This document shows, in pieces, positions 1 to 6,785 of a DNA stretch of 10,073 bases (position 1 is its first letter; each line of letters begins with the position of its first letter). Made by a program: the position numbers and the translations under genes. The DNA comes from an uncultured Oscillospiraceae bacterium (lineage in GTDB: Bacteria; Bacillota; Clostridia; Oscillospirales; Acutalibacteraceae): positions 1-10,073 of the forward strand of contig USBP01000027.1 of NCBI GenBank assembly GCA_900552985.1, read 5' to 3'. The notes under the pieces are model-generated. The model was given only the letters and a program-made list of their open reading frames with translations. It was not told the DNA's origin and searched no databases.

Positions 1-14
1 AGTTTGTGCGCTCG

Positions 15-34
15 CTTGCCTGCAAGCAGGCAAG
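15..34. repeat. Perfect inverted repeat (hairpin)
   Basis: CTTGCCTG (15-22) and CAGGCAAG (27-34) are exact reverse complements around a four-base loop. No T-run follows on either strand, so it is not a convincing intrinsic terminator by itself. Confidence 0.7.
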
Positions 35-44
35 TCCCCTCACG

Positions 45-91
45 GGCCTGCCGAAAGTGCGCTGAGCCTGCCGCCGCTGGCCTGCCGAAAG
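45..91. repeat. 13-base direct repeat pair
   Basis: GGCCTGCCGAAAG occurs at 45-57 and again at 79-91, a spacing of 34 bases, with a further related GCCTGCCG in between (65-72). It may belong to a larger interspersed repeat that includes the neighbouring hairpins. Confidence 0.6.
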
Positions 92-198
92 GTTTCAGCC
101 ACTGAGGGAAGGGAAAGCCCTGCCAGGTTTCTCCCAGAGCTTGTCAGTCGTTTAGGGGCGCAAGCGGAACGACAGGCCAAGGCAATCGGGAGGAGAAT

Positions 199-243
199 AA
201 AAAAATCAATGGGCGGGCTCCTTAGAACCCGCTCATTGATTTT
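199..243 (-). terminator. Rho-independent terminator of the secreted-protein gene
   Basis: Arms at 202-217 and 228-243 pair almost perfectly, with one G-T position (G212/T233), around a ten-base loop. Read leftward, the hairpin is followed by seven T's (the A-run at 199-205). It lies about 55 bases past the stop codon of the leftward gene ending at 298. The rightward direction has only a short T stretch that is itself part of the stem, so leftward use is preferred. Confidence 0.85.
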
Positions 244-297
244 GTGGACTTTATTCGAATGAGTGAAAGAGGTAATTACTTTGCTTATGCGGCAACC

Positions 298-1557
298 TTA
301 TGCACCAAAGGATTTGAACAGGTCAACAATCATCCGCGCAATGCGGTTGAAGAAATCCATGACCTTTGCAAAGAAGCCAAGGATTCCGCTCTGCTCTGCC
401 TCTGCCTTGATGCCGAGGTTTTCCGCAATGGATTCGCACAGGGCGACAGAAGCATCTGCAATGGAGAGCGCGTCGCCGTTGAGGGATGCCTCGACAATTG
501 CGCCGACCTCATCGCCATAACCCGCGCCGATCTGATCGGCAATGAGCTTGGAGAGGGCAACCTGATTGGCCGGGGTCTTCAGCGTTTCGCCCACATAGTT
601 CATGAGGGCTGCGAACACCATGCCCTGGTTGCCGTTGATCGCCATGCGGTAGCCGCCTGTTGCACCGCTTTCCACAACGGCAGCTTCACCCATCGTGATG
701 AGATAGTCAACGTCGAACTCCGGGAACTCAAAGCCGATTGCGCCGCCGATCGTCTGAACAAGTGCGCTGAAATCAGCCGGAATTTCCAGATCCCCTACAA
801 GGCCCAGCACTGGCTCGAGCTTCACAACGAGCTCGCCATAAGCGTTGGCAACATCCGGAAGGACATCGCAAAGATAGGTGATCGGGTTTGCCACAAGGGC
901 ATCAATCGCCCTTGTTAATGCATCTGCTACTGTATAGAGCTCGGTATTCATTGCAAGCATGGGGACGGTGCCGATATGAAGCGATTCAAAGAAGTTGGTA
1001 ATCGCCTCTAATACACCGGGAGCCATGGTCGGCCCAAGCAAAACGACAAGATTCAATACATTGGTGACATTGCCGCTGGATTCGTTAACAGCCTGGCAAA
1101 ACGCTTCACGATCGCCCGGCGTGATCCCCCAAACAACCTTGCTGGTGTCAAGCTCATCCCAGCTGCTCAGGGAAGCAACATAAGCCTTGGCTTCTGGATA
1201 ATCATCAGAGATGTTACTGGCAACCGTTGCTACATTCGTGCCCAGCAAATCCACATTCAAAAGCTTCCAGACCGCTGTAACTGTCGCATCCGTGTAGATC
1301 TTCTCCGGGACGTTGATGGCCGTCAGGATCGGGCCAAGGAGCCCATTGAGGGTGTCCTTCGTTGTTTGTGCAGCGTTCGCGCTCATGTTTTCATACACGC
1401 CGGAGTGATCGACCGCCGCCGCCTTCTCGTTGAACGCCGCTACGGCTTCCGCCGCTTCTTCGTTCGTCGCTGCGCTCGCCATCATTACGCCGCTGAGAGC
1501 TGTTAAAACCATCAGAGCCGCAAGGAAGACGGAGAGCAGCTTCTTTGCCTTTTTCAT
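298..1557 (-). CDS. Secreted alanine-rich protein of unknown function
   Basis: A 419-residue protein with a clear Sec signal peptide: basic N-terminus (KKAKK, residues 2-6), hydrophobic core about 7-26, and a signal peptidase I site after ASA (27-29). The mature part is acidic and rich in Ala, Val and Leu, looks helical, and has no catalytic motif I recognise. There is no LPXTG anchor or lipobox. The last 28 residues or so alternate Phe-Phe pairs with basic residues (FFAKVMDFFNRI), a hydrophobic, probably amphipathic tail of a kind seen at the ends of other secreted clostridial proteins, perhaps for envelope association. The start is supported by GGGAGGT at 1566-1572. The gene stands alone, with its own terminator at 199-243, and is divergent from the sugar operon. 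Long open frames on the opposite strand (for example 244-918) are taken as shadows. Real gene: sure. Function: unknown. Confidence 0.85.
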   Translation of the reverse strand: MKKAKKLLSVFLAALMVLTALSGVMMASAATNEEAAEAVAAFNEKAAAVDHSGVYENMSANAAQTTKDTLNGLLGPILTAINVPEKIYTDATVTAVWKLLNVDLLGTNVATVASNISDDYPEAKAYVASLSSWDELDTSKVVWGITPGDREAFCQAVNESSGNVTNVLNLVVLLGPTMAPGVLEAITNFFESLHIGTVPMLAMNTELYTVADALTRAIDALVANPITYLCDVLPDVANAYGELVVKLEPVLGLVGDLEIPADFSALVQTIGGAIGFEFPEFDVDYLITMGEAAVVESGATGGYRMAINGNQGMVFAALMNYVGETLKTPANQVALSKLIADQIGAGYGDEVGAIVEASLNGDALSIADASVALCESIAENLGIKAEAEQSGILGFFAKVMDFFNRIARMIVDLFKSFGA

Positions 1558-1641
1558 GCCTTTCTACCTCCCAAAATTTTCCATTTGCCGTTCGGATATG
1601 CGCATCAGCATGCTCCAAATATAGGCAAAATGTATATTAAT

Positions 1642-1669
1642 AGAATAATCTATAACTGATTTTTGTAAA
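1642..1669 (-). promoter_or_regulatory. Candidate promoter for the secreted-protein gene
   Basis: Read leftward, TTTACA (1664-1669, five of six to the -35 consensus) is followed after 16 bases by TATTCT (1642-1647, four of six to the -10). It sits about 85 bases before the start codon at 1557. The region is very AT-rich, so other hexamer pairs are possible. Confidence 0.4.
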
Positions 1670-1681
1670 TACATAAACAGA

Positions 1682-1703
1682 ATTATTAACGAAATTTAAT
1701 AAT
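1682..1703. promoter_or_regulatory. Perfect 8-base inverted repeat, possible operator
   Basis: ATTATTAA (1682-1689) and TTAATAAT (1696-1703) are exact reverse complements around CGAAAT. The dyad is just upstream of the candidate leftward promoter at 1642-1669, where an activator or repressor could bind. In such AT-rich sequence a chance dyad is also possible. Confidence 0.3.
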
Positions 1704-1869
1704 ATTTAGTAGACAAAAAATAACTTTCAGATGATTAAAGGACGATATATTTATATCTGTTTTTAATCCATATGAACGGCGGAAAATCTGTATAGGCATA
1801 CGTTTTTACAAAATATGGAAGGAAGAGTTAGTGTTCGGGAAGACAACACAAAGCTTTTTAAAAATATGA

Positions 1870-1897
1870 TTGCGTTTTTATAAATGGATGTTATAAT
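1870..1897 (+). promoter_or_regulatory. Sigma-A-type promoter of the five-gene sugar operon
   Basis: A consensus -10, TATAAT, lies at 1892-1897. A weaker -35, TTGCGT (1870-1875), is 16 bases upstream. Transcription would begin around 1904, giving a leader of about 128 bases before the first start codon at 2032. Confidence 0.6.
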
Positions 1898-1903
1898 GAG
1901 GTT

Positions 1904-2031
1904 AAGATGGAACCGGCACCGTCAGATGTAAAAATGGTGGCCGGACTTGGATGAGACCGGCTCTGCAGCGGTGAATCGCAGCAGGGACCCGGTGAAAATA
2001 AAGCCATAATTTAGAATAGGGGGATTATACC
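1904..2031 (+). promoter_or_regulatory. Structured 5' leader with two hairpins
   Basis: Two strong stem-loops lie between the promoter and the first gene. Hairpin one pairs CCGGCACC (1913-1920) with GGTGGCCGG (1936-1944, one bulged G). Hairpin two pairs ACCGG (1956-1960), CTCTGC (1961-1966) and GCG (1968-1970) with CGC (1977-1979), GCAGGG (1981-1986) and CCGGT (1989-1993), closing a loop of GTGAAT. No T-run follows, so it is not a simple attenuator. The ribosome site AGGGGGA (2018-2024) lies outside the stems. I could not match it to a riboswitch consensus I know. It may be a regulatory RNA or an mRNA-stabilising leader. Confidence 0.45.
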
Positions 2032-3114
2032 ATGGGAAAAAAACTGCGCATCGGTATCATTGGCTGCGGCGGCATTGCGAATGGAAAGCATATGCCTTCG
2101 CTTAAAAAAATCCCGGAGGTTGAGATGGTTGCCTTCTGTGACCTGAAGCCGGAGCGTGCGCAGAAGGCGGCGGAGGAATACGGCGCGCCGGGAGCAAAAA
2201 CCTACATAGATTATAAAGAGCTGCTGGCGGATGCATCCATCGACGTGGTACATGTGTGCACGCCGAACCGCTCGCACAGCTTCATCACAGTGGATGCGCT
2301 TGAGGCGGGCAAGCACGTTATGTGCGAAAAGCCCATGGCAAAGACCTATGCAGAGGCGCAGAAGATGCTGGAGGCTGCGCAGCGCACAGGGAAAAAGCTG
2401 ACCATCGGCTACCAAAACCGGCAGAGAAACGATGCGCGCTATCTGAAACGCGTGTGCGAGGCCGGGGAGCTGGGCGAAATCTATTATGCCAAGGCGCATG
2501 CCATCCGCCGCCGCGCGGTGCCGACGTGGGGTGTTTTCCTCGATGAATATGAGCAGGGCGGCGGCCCTCTGATCGATATTGGCACCCATGCGCTGGATTT
2601 AACGCTCTGGATGATGGATAACTACAAGCCCAAAATGGTGGTAGGTAGCGTTTATAAAAAGCTGGGCGACCAACGGGAAACGGCCAACGCCTGGGGCGAT
2701 TGGGATCCGGAAAAATACACGGTGGAGGATTCCGCCTTTGGATATATCGTGATGGAAAACGGCGCGACGATTGTGCTGGAATCGAGCTGGGCGCTTAATA
2801 CGCTGGATGTGGGCGAGGCGCAGACGGCGTTGTGCGGCACAAAGGGCGGCGCGGATATGATGGACGGGCTGCGGATCAATTTCGTCAAGAACAACTGCCA
2901 GGTGGTGGAGAAGCCCGATCTGGAAACCGGCGGCGTGGATTTTTATGATGGAGAGGAGCAATCCCCGGCAGATGTGGAGGCGCGGCTGTGGATCGACGCC
3001 ATTTTAAACGATACGCCGGTGGTGACAAAGCCGGAGCAGGCGCTTGTGGTGACGCAGATTCTGGAGGCCATCTACACATCCGCAAAGGAAGGGCGCCCTG
3101 TCATGCTGGGTTAA
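2032..3114 (+). CDS. Gfo/Idh/MocA family NAD(P)-dependent oxidoreductase (first of two)
   Basis: A 360-residue protein, the normal length for this family of cytoplasmic sugar, glycoside and inositol dehydrogenases. The N-terminal Rossmann fold starts with the dinucleotide motif GCGGIA (11-16). An acidic residue at the end of the second strand (FCDLKP, D37) favours NAD(H), though this is only a hint. The EKP signature is at 99-101 with the expected catalytic Lys100, and the C-terminal domain carries the D-x-G-x-H pair (D182, H186) that places substrate and catalytic His. AGGGGGA at 2018-2024 supports the ATG. It is the first gene of an operon with three TIM-barrel proteins and a second dehydrogenase, so it probably oxidises a ring hydroxyl, or reduces a keto sugar, for the barrel enzymes. 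The substrate cannot be read from the sequence; myo- or scyllo-inositol is an alternative. Confidence 0.93.
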   Translation: MGKKLRIGIIGCGGIANGKHMPSLKKIPEVEMVAFCDLKPERAQKAAEEYGAPGAKTYIDYKELLADASIDVVHVCTPNRSHSFITVDALEAGKHVMCEKPMAKTYAEAQKMLEAAQRTGKKLTIGYQNRQRNDARYLKRVCEAGELGEIYYAKAHAIRRRAVPTWGVFLDEYEQGGGPLIDIGTHALDLTLWMMDNYKPKMVVGSVYKKLGDQRETANAWGDWDPEKYTVEDSAFGYIVMENGATIVLESSWALNTLDVGEAQTALCGTKGGADMMDGLRINFVKNNCQVVEKPDLETGGVDFYDGEEQSPADVEARLWIDAILNDTPVVTKPEQALVVTQILEAIYTSAKEGRPVMLG

Positions 3115-3127
3115 AGGAGGAATTTGC

Positions 3128-3913
3128 ATGCTTTTGGGAATTATTGGCGAGCCGAAAGAGGAAGCCTTCCGCCACGCGCAGGAGAAGGGGCTCAGCTTCC
3201 TTGAATTCTGCATCAACATTGGCCAGGATTGCGGGGCCTTTGCCGCGCGGGCGGAGGATATCCGCGCATGGATGGAGAGATACGGCGTGTTCGTCGGCGC
3301 AATCGGCCGGTGGGGCACGGATAAGTTTGACCAAAACGGCGCGCTGATTGAGGAGGAGCTGCAAAACAGCTTCCGGCTCATTGACACGGCGGCAGCGCTC
3401 AACTGCAAGGTGTTTAACACGGGCGTCAATTTTGTGGAAGGGCTGTCATATTATCAAAACGTAACAAACGCGATCCAATACCTGCAAACATGCGTCGATT
3501 ACGGGGCGCAGAGAGGCGTGCGCGTTGCCACTTATAATTGCCGGTGGAATAACTTTGTGGTAGAGCCGGAGGTGTGGAAGCTGACGCATGGCCACATCCC
3601 GGAGCTGGGGATTAAATTTGACTCCTCCCACTCCATCCGCCATGGCGGGGATTACCTGGCCGAAATCCGGGATTGGGGCGGCAGGTTTTATCATGTGCAT
3701 ATCAAGGGCATCCTCATGGTGGGCGACGACGAGGTGGATGACCCGCCTGCCGGGATGGATTCGACCAACTGGGGCGCGCTGATGGCGGGGCTCTATGAGG
3801 CGGGGTACGATGGCCTGCTCAGCCTTGAGCCGCACTCCAGCACCTGGAAGGGCGCGCTCGGCGAAAAGGGGCTCGATTACAGCATTGATTATATGCGCAG
3901 GATGATTTTTTAG
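3128..3913 (+). CDS. Sugar phosphate isomerase/epimerase-like TIM barrel, divergent metal site
   Basis: A 261-residue protein of the xylose-isomerase-like (AP endonuclease family 2) TIM-barrel superfamily, which includes epimerases, isomerases, dehydratases and lyases with a divalent metal at the C-terminal mouth of the barrel. Three usual ligand segments are visible: D165-x-x-H168 (FDSSH), H191 with K193 (HVHIKG) and E234 (LSLEPH). The fourth, normally a Glu at the end of the middle strand, is not evident; the matching strand reads VATYNC (133-138), so the site may use Asn or another residue. This departs from both barrel neighbours. AAGGAGG (3114-3120) overlaps the stop of the upstream gene, 13 bases from the ATG, so the genes are cotranscribed. 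It may be an epimerase or an eliminase/hydratase acting on a keto-sugar from the dehydrogenase. The reaction is not determinable from sequence alone. Confidence 0.85.
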   Translation: MLLGIIGEPKEEAFRHAQEKGLSFLEFCINIGQDCGAFAARAEDIRAWMERYGVFVGAIGRWGTDKFDQNGALIEEELQNSFRLIDTAAALNCKVFNTGVNFVEGLSYYQNVTNAIQYLQTCVDYGAQRGVRVATYNCRWNNFVVEPEVWKLTHGHIPELGIKFDSSHSIRHGGDYLAEIRDWGGRFYHVHIKGILMVGDDEVDDPPAGMDSTNWGALMAGLYEAGYDGLLSLEPHSSTWKGALGEKGLDYSIDYMRRMIF

Positions 3914-3925
3914 GGGGGATCGGTT

Positions 3926-4663
3926 TTGAAATTTGCAGTGCAGATGTATTCCCTGCGGGAGCAGTGCAAAACGCCGGAGCAGCTGCTTGCAGCACTGAAG
4001 CGGGTGCGTGAAATCGGCTATGACGGTGTGGAATTCGCCGGATACCAGGGCCTCAGTGCGGCCGCTTTAAAGCAGGCGTGCGCACGGGAGGGCCTTGCCA
4101 TAGCCGGGACGCACAATGGCACTGCCGACCTGTTTGAAAAGCTGCCGGAGACGATTGCCTTCCATAAAGCGCTCGGGTGCCCGAATATTGTGCTCGCCGG
4201 GGCGCCGACAGGGACGGAGCAGGAGGTCGCATGGCTCACAGAGCACCTGGCAGCCGCAGCCGGGGAGGCGCAGCAGGCCGGACTGCGCGTGCTATACCAC
4301 AACCACACGCATGAATTTCAGACGGTCGGCGGCGTTTATCCGCTGGATCGGATCAAGGAAGCCTGCCTGCTGGAGCTGGATACCTATTGGGCCTTCCATG
4401 CAGGGATCGACACACCGCGCTATTTGCGGGAAAACAGTGGGCGCATCGGGCTGATTCACCTCAAGGATGGGCGCGGCGGCACGCCGTGCGCCATTGGAGA
4501 GGGGGAAAACGATATCCCCGCCATCCTGCGGGCTGCGCGGGAAACCGGCGCAGAGTGGGTCATCGTGGAAAACGACAACCCGGAGCCGGATGGATTCTCC
4601 GATATCAGCCGCAGCATTCAATATTTAAAGACGGATGAGAGGGTAAAGGAGGCTTTGGCATGA
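3926..4663 (+). CDS. Sugar phosphate isomerase/epimerase family protein (YHNHxxEF type)
   Basis: A 245-residue xylose-isomerase-like TIM barrel. It carries the subfamily motif YHNHTHEF (124-131, with E130), then LDTYW (151-155, D152), HLKDG (178-182) and VEND (214-217, E215). Together these form the usual metal and acid/base set. GEGENDI (191-197) is also typical. The start is TTG: it gives the expected first strand (MKFAVQMYSL), is preceded by GGGGGGAT (3913-3920), and the next in-frame Met would cut into strand one. It starts 12 bases after the previous gene and its stop overlaps the next start in ATGA, so translation is probably coupled. Members of this type are often found beside Gfo/Idh/MocA dehydrogenases, where some act as 3-keto-glycoside lyases/hydratases. 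That role here is inference. Confidence 0.88.
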   Translation: MKFAVQMYSLREQCKTPEQLLAALKRVREIGYDGVEFAGYQGLSAAALKQACAREGLAIAGTHNGTADLFEKLPETIAFHKALGCPNIVLAGAPTGTEQEVAWLTEHLAAAAGEAQQAGLRVLYHNHTHEFQTVGGVYPLDRIKEACLLELDTYWAFHAGIDTPRYLRENSGRIGLIHLKDGRGGTPCAIGEGENDIPAILRAARETGAEWVIVENDNPEPDGFSDISRSIQYLKTDERVKEALA

Positions 4664-5625
4664 AGCTTGGCGTATTTACAACACTTTTGAGCAATTTGCC
4701 GCTAGAGCAGGCGCTGGAATATTTCACCTCGCTCGGCATTGAGATGGTGGAGATCGGCTGCGGCGGCTTCCCCGGCAACGCACATGCCGACCCGGAGAGC
4801 CTGCTGGAAGATGACGCAAAGCGCAGGGCGTTTCAGGCTGTTATTGAGAAATACGGTGTGGAGATCAGCGCGCTGAGCTGCCATGGGAACCCTGTGCACC
4901 CCAACCGGACAATGGCTGCGCAATATGACAAAACGATCCGGGATACCATCCTGCTGGCAGAAAAGCTGGGACTGCACCAGATCAACACCTTCTCCGGCTG
5001 CCCGGGCGACTGCCCGGAATCCCGCCACCCCAACTGGGTGACCTGCCCCTGGCCGGATGATTTTCAGGAGATATTGGATTACCAGTGGAACGAGGTGCTG
5101 ATCCCTTATTGGAAGGATACGGCCGCATTTGCAAAAGCGCATGGCGTGAACCAGATTGCGCTGGAGCTGCACCCGGGCTTCTGTGTATACAATACACAGT
5201 CCCTGCTGCGGCTGCGTGAGGCGGTGGGCCCGGAGATTGGCGCGAACCTTGACCCGAGCCATCTGATCTGGCAGGGCATGGAGCCGGTTGCGGTGATCCG
5301 TGCGCTGGGGGATGCGATCTTCCACTTCCATGCCAAGGATACGCGCATCGACAAATATAATACCGCAGTCAACGGCGTGCTGGATACCAAGCACTATGGG
5401 GATGAGATCCACCGCTCCTGGGTGTTCCGCTCGGTGGGGTATGGAAACGATGCGATCTATTGGAAGGATATCATCAGCAACCTGCGCATGGTGGGCTATG
5501 ATTATGCGATCAGCATTGAGCATGAGGATAGCCTCATGAGCCAGAACGAGGGCCTCTCCAAGGCGGTTGCGTTCTTAAAGGATGTGATTATGACGGAGGG
5601 CACGGCGGAGATGTGGTGGGCCTGA
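4660..5625 (+). CDS. Sugar phosphate isomerase/epimerase family protein (YcjR/IolE-like)
   Basis: A 321-residue xylose-isomerase-like TIM barrel, longer than its two neighbours. It has the complete metal-site set: E169 (LELHP), D198 and H201 (NLDPSH), H224 with K226-D227 (FHFHAKD) and E287 (SIEHED). H75 and H80 (CHGNPVH) lie at the mouth of an early strand. The long loop after strand seven (about 230-265, including HRSWVFRSVGYG) is the kind found in the branch holding E. coli YcjR, a 3-dehydro-guloside 4-epimerase, and in IolE-like inosose enzymes. The start overlaps the previous stop (ATGA, 4660-4663) and is preceded by AAAGGAGG (4645-4652). A role as epimerase or dehydratase on a 3-keto sugar is the best guess; exact specificity is unknown. 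Confidence 0.88.
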   Translation: MKLGVFTTLLSNLPLEQALEYFTSLGIEMVEIGCGGFPGNAHADPESLLEDDAKRRAFQAVIEKYGVEISALSCHGNPVHPNRTMAAQYDKTIRDTILLAEKLGLHQINTFSGCPGDCPESRHPNWVTCPWPDDFQEILDYQWNEVLIPYWKDTAAFAKAHGVNQIALELHPGFCVYNTQSLLRLREAVGPEIGANLDPSHLIWQGMEPVAVIRALGDAIFHFHAKDTRIDKYNTAVNGVLDTKHYGDEIHRSWVFRSVGYGNDAIYWKDIISNLRMVGYDYAISIEHEDSLMSQNEGLSKAVAFLKDVIMTEGTAEMWWA

Positions 5626-5661
5626 TACGCCGGAAACGAACAGAAAGAGGAGGAGAGGCCT

Positions 5662-6750
5662 GTGAAGCAGGCAGCACAAAGCTGCGCACCCGTGCAGATC
5701 GCGGTGATCGGCTATGGCGGTATGGGGTCATGGCACGCGGCGCAGCTGGAAGAGATGCCGCAGTTTGCCGTGCGCGGCGTTTACGACATCCGGGAAGAGC
5801 GCAACGCCCTTGCGCGGGAAAAGGGCTTTTATGCCTATGCTTCGTTGGAGGAGCTGCTGGCGGATACGCAGCTCGAGTTCGTAACCATTGCAACGCCGAA
5901 TGATCTCCACAAGGAGCTGGCCATTGCGGCCATGCGCGCCGGGAAGGCGGTTGTTTGTGAAAAGCCGGTGGCGCTCAACAGCGGAGAACTGGAGGAGATG
6001 ATCGCCGTTTCGCACGAGACGGGCCGGCTTTTCACCGTGCATCAAAACCGGCGGTGGGATCCGGATTATCTGACCATGAAGCGTGTATTTGACGAGGGTA
6101 CGCTGGGGCGCACCTTCCGTGTGGAGTCGAAGGTGCATGGCTCGCGCGGCGTGCCGGGAGACTGGCGCAACACCAGAGAGCACGGCGGCGGCATGGTGCT
6201 GGACTGGGGCATTCACCTGCTGGATCAGGCGCTGATGATGGCGGAGCATTACCGCCTGCGCTCTGTGTACGCAAGCCTGGATCATATCACCAACGATGAG
6301 GTGGACGATGGCCTGCGCGTGATCCTGAAATTTGAGCCCGAGCTGGAGATTCTTGTGGAGGTGGGCACCAGCAACTTTATCGAGCTCCAGCGCTGGTATA
6401 TGCTCGGTGAAAACGGCAGCGCGATTCTGCGCAGTTGGGAGCCGGAGGATGGGGAAATTGTGATGGTGTCGGATTGGGAGAACCGCGACGCCGTCCCTGT
6501 GCAGGCGGGCGTCGGGCTGACAAAGACGATGGCGCCGCGCACGGAGGATACCATCAAGCGCTATCCCCTGCCGGCAGTTCATGCGGAGTGGTCGCAGTTT
6601 TATGAGAATATTTATGACGTGCTGCGCAACGGTGCGGCGCAGCTGATTACGCATGAGCAGCTGCGGCGTTCCATGAGGCTGATGGAGGCCATATTCCGCT
6701 CGGCGGAGGGAAATCAGGTGGTAAAGGATCCGCTTGGCGCAGTCGTGTGA
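5662..6750 (+). CDS. Gfo/Idh/MocA family NAD(P)-dependent oxidoreductase (second of two)
   Basis: A 362-residue dehydrogenase, clearly not a recent duplicate of the first one in this operon. The Rossmann motif is GYGGMG (17-22), EKP is at 100-102 (catalytic Lys101), and the substrate-site motif reads DWGIHLLDQAL (181-191; D181, H185). The segment VHQNRRWDPDYLT (126-138) and the DxGxHLxDQA form resemble the YdgJ/IolW branch of scyllo-inositol and related dehydrogenases. The start is GTG at 5662, preceded by GAGGAGG (5647-5653), and leaves a short tail before the first strand. It follows the third barrel gene by 36 bases and is the last gene before the terminator. In an oxidation/epimerisation/reduction scheme this enzyme would perform the opposite half-reaction to the first dehydrogenase. 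The branch assignment is by motif reading only. Confidence 0.92.
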   Translation: MKQAAQSCAPVQIAVIGYGGMGSWHAAQLEEMPQFAVRGVYDIREERNALAREKGFYAYASLEELLADTQLEFVTIATPNDLHKELAIAAMRAGKAVVCEKPVALNSGELEEMIAVSHETGRLFTVHQNRRWDPDYLTMKRVFDEGTLGRTFRVESKVHGSRGVPGDWRNTREHGGGMVLDWGIHLLDQALMMAEHYRLRSVYASLDHITNDEVDDGLRVILKFEPELEILVEVGTSNFIELQRWYMLGENGSAILRSWEPEDGEIVMVSDWENRDAVPVQAGVGLTKTMAPRTEDTIKRYPLPAVHAEWSQFYENIYDVLRNGAAQLITHEQLRRSMRLMEAIFRSAEGNQVVKDPLGAVV

Positions 6751-6754
6751 AAAG

Positions 6755-6773
6755 CCAGGCTTTGCAAGCCTGG
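6755..6773 (+). other. Short hairpin just after the operon's last stop
   Basis: CCAGGCTT (6755-6762) and AAGCCTGG (6766-6773) pair perfectly around TGC. There is no T-run, so it is more likely a 3'-end protecting hairpin ahead of the true terminator than a terminator itself. Confidence 0.5.
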
Positions 6774-6785
6774 TCCTGACAAGAT

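Larger units (their letters stand above)
1..190. other. Noncoding, repeat- and hairpin-rich stretch
   Basis: I see no convincing gene here on either strand. The stretch is GC-rich and built of short repeats and successive stem-loops: a perfect one at 15-34, a weaker one at about 111-135, and one at 143-177 whose core arms are GTCGTT (147-152) and AACGAC (168-173). A 13-base word occurs twice (45-57 and 79-91). It may be an interspersed intergenic repeat of this genome, the end of a structured RNA, or decayed sequence downstream of a gene lying to the left. I do not recognise it as a known RNA family. Confidence 0.5.

Noticed and set aside
244..918. A 224-codon open frame on the + strand
   Set aside because: It lies antisense within the secreted-protein gene, has no ribosome site, and its composition (many Cys, His and Arg) looks like reverse-strand reading of a GC-rich gene.
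1956..1993. Possible tetrahydrofolate-type riboswitch because of GCGGTGAATC
   Set aside because: Only that short word is shared. The rest of the riboswitch core is not seen, and the downstream genes are sugar enzymes.
4702..5523. A 273-codon open frame on the - strand
   Set aside because: It is fully antisense to a well-supported TIM-barrel gene with conserved metal-site motifs and has no family resemblance of its own.
5728..6654. A 308-codon open frame on the - strand
   Set aside because: Shadow of the second Gfo/Idh/MocA gene; no recognisable domain and no upstream ribosome site or operon partner.
2032..6750. Reading the operon as a standard myo-inositol (iol) or C-glycoside (dgp) cluster
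   Set aside because: There is no IolB, IolC, IolD or IolA equivalent and no small DgpB-type subunit gene; only the dehydrogenase and barrel families are shared.
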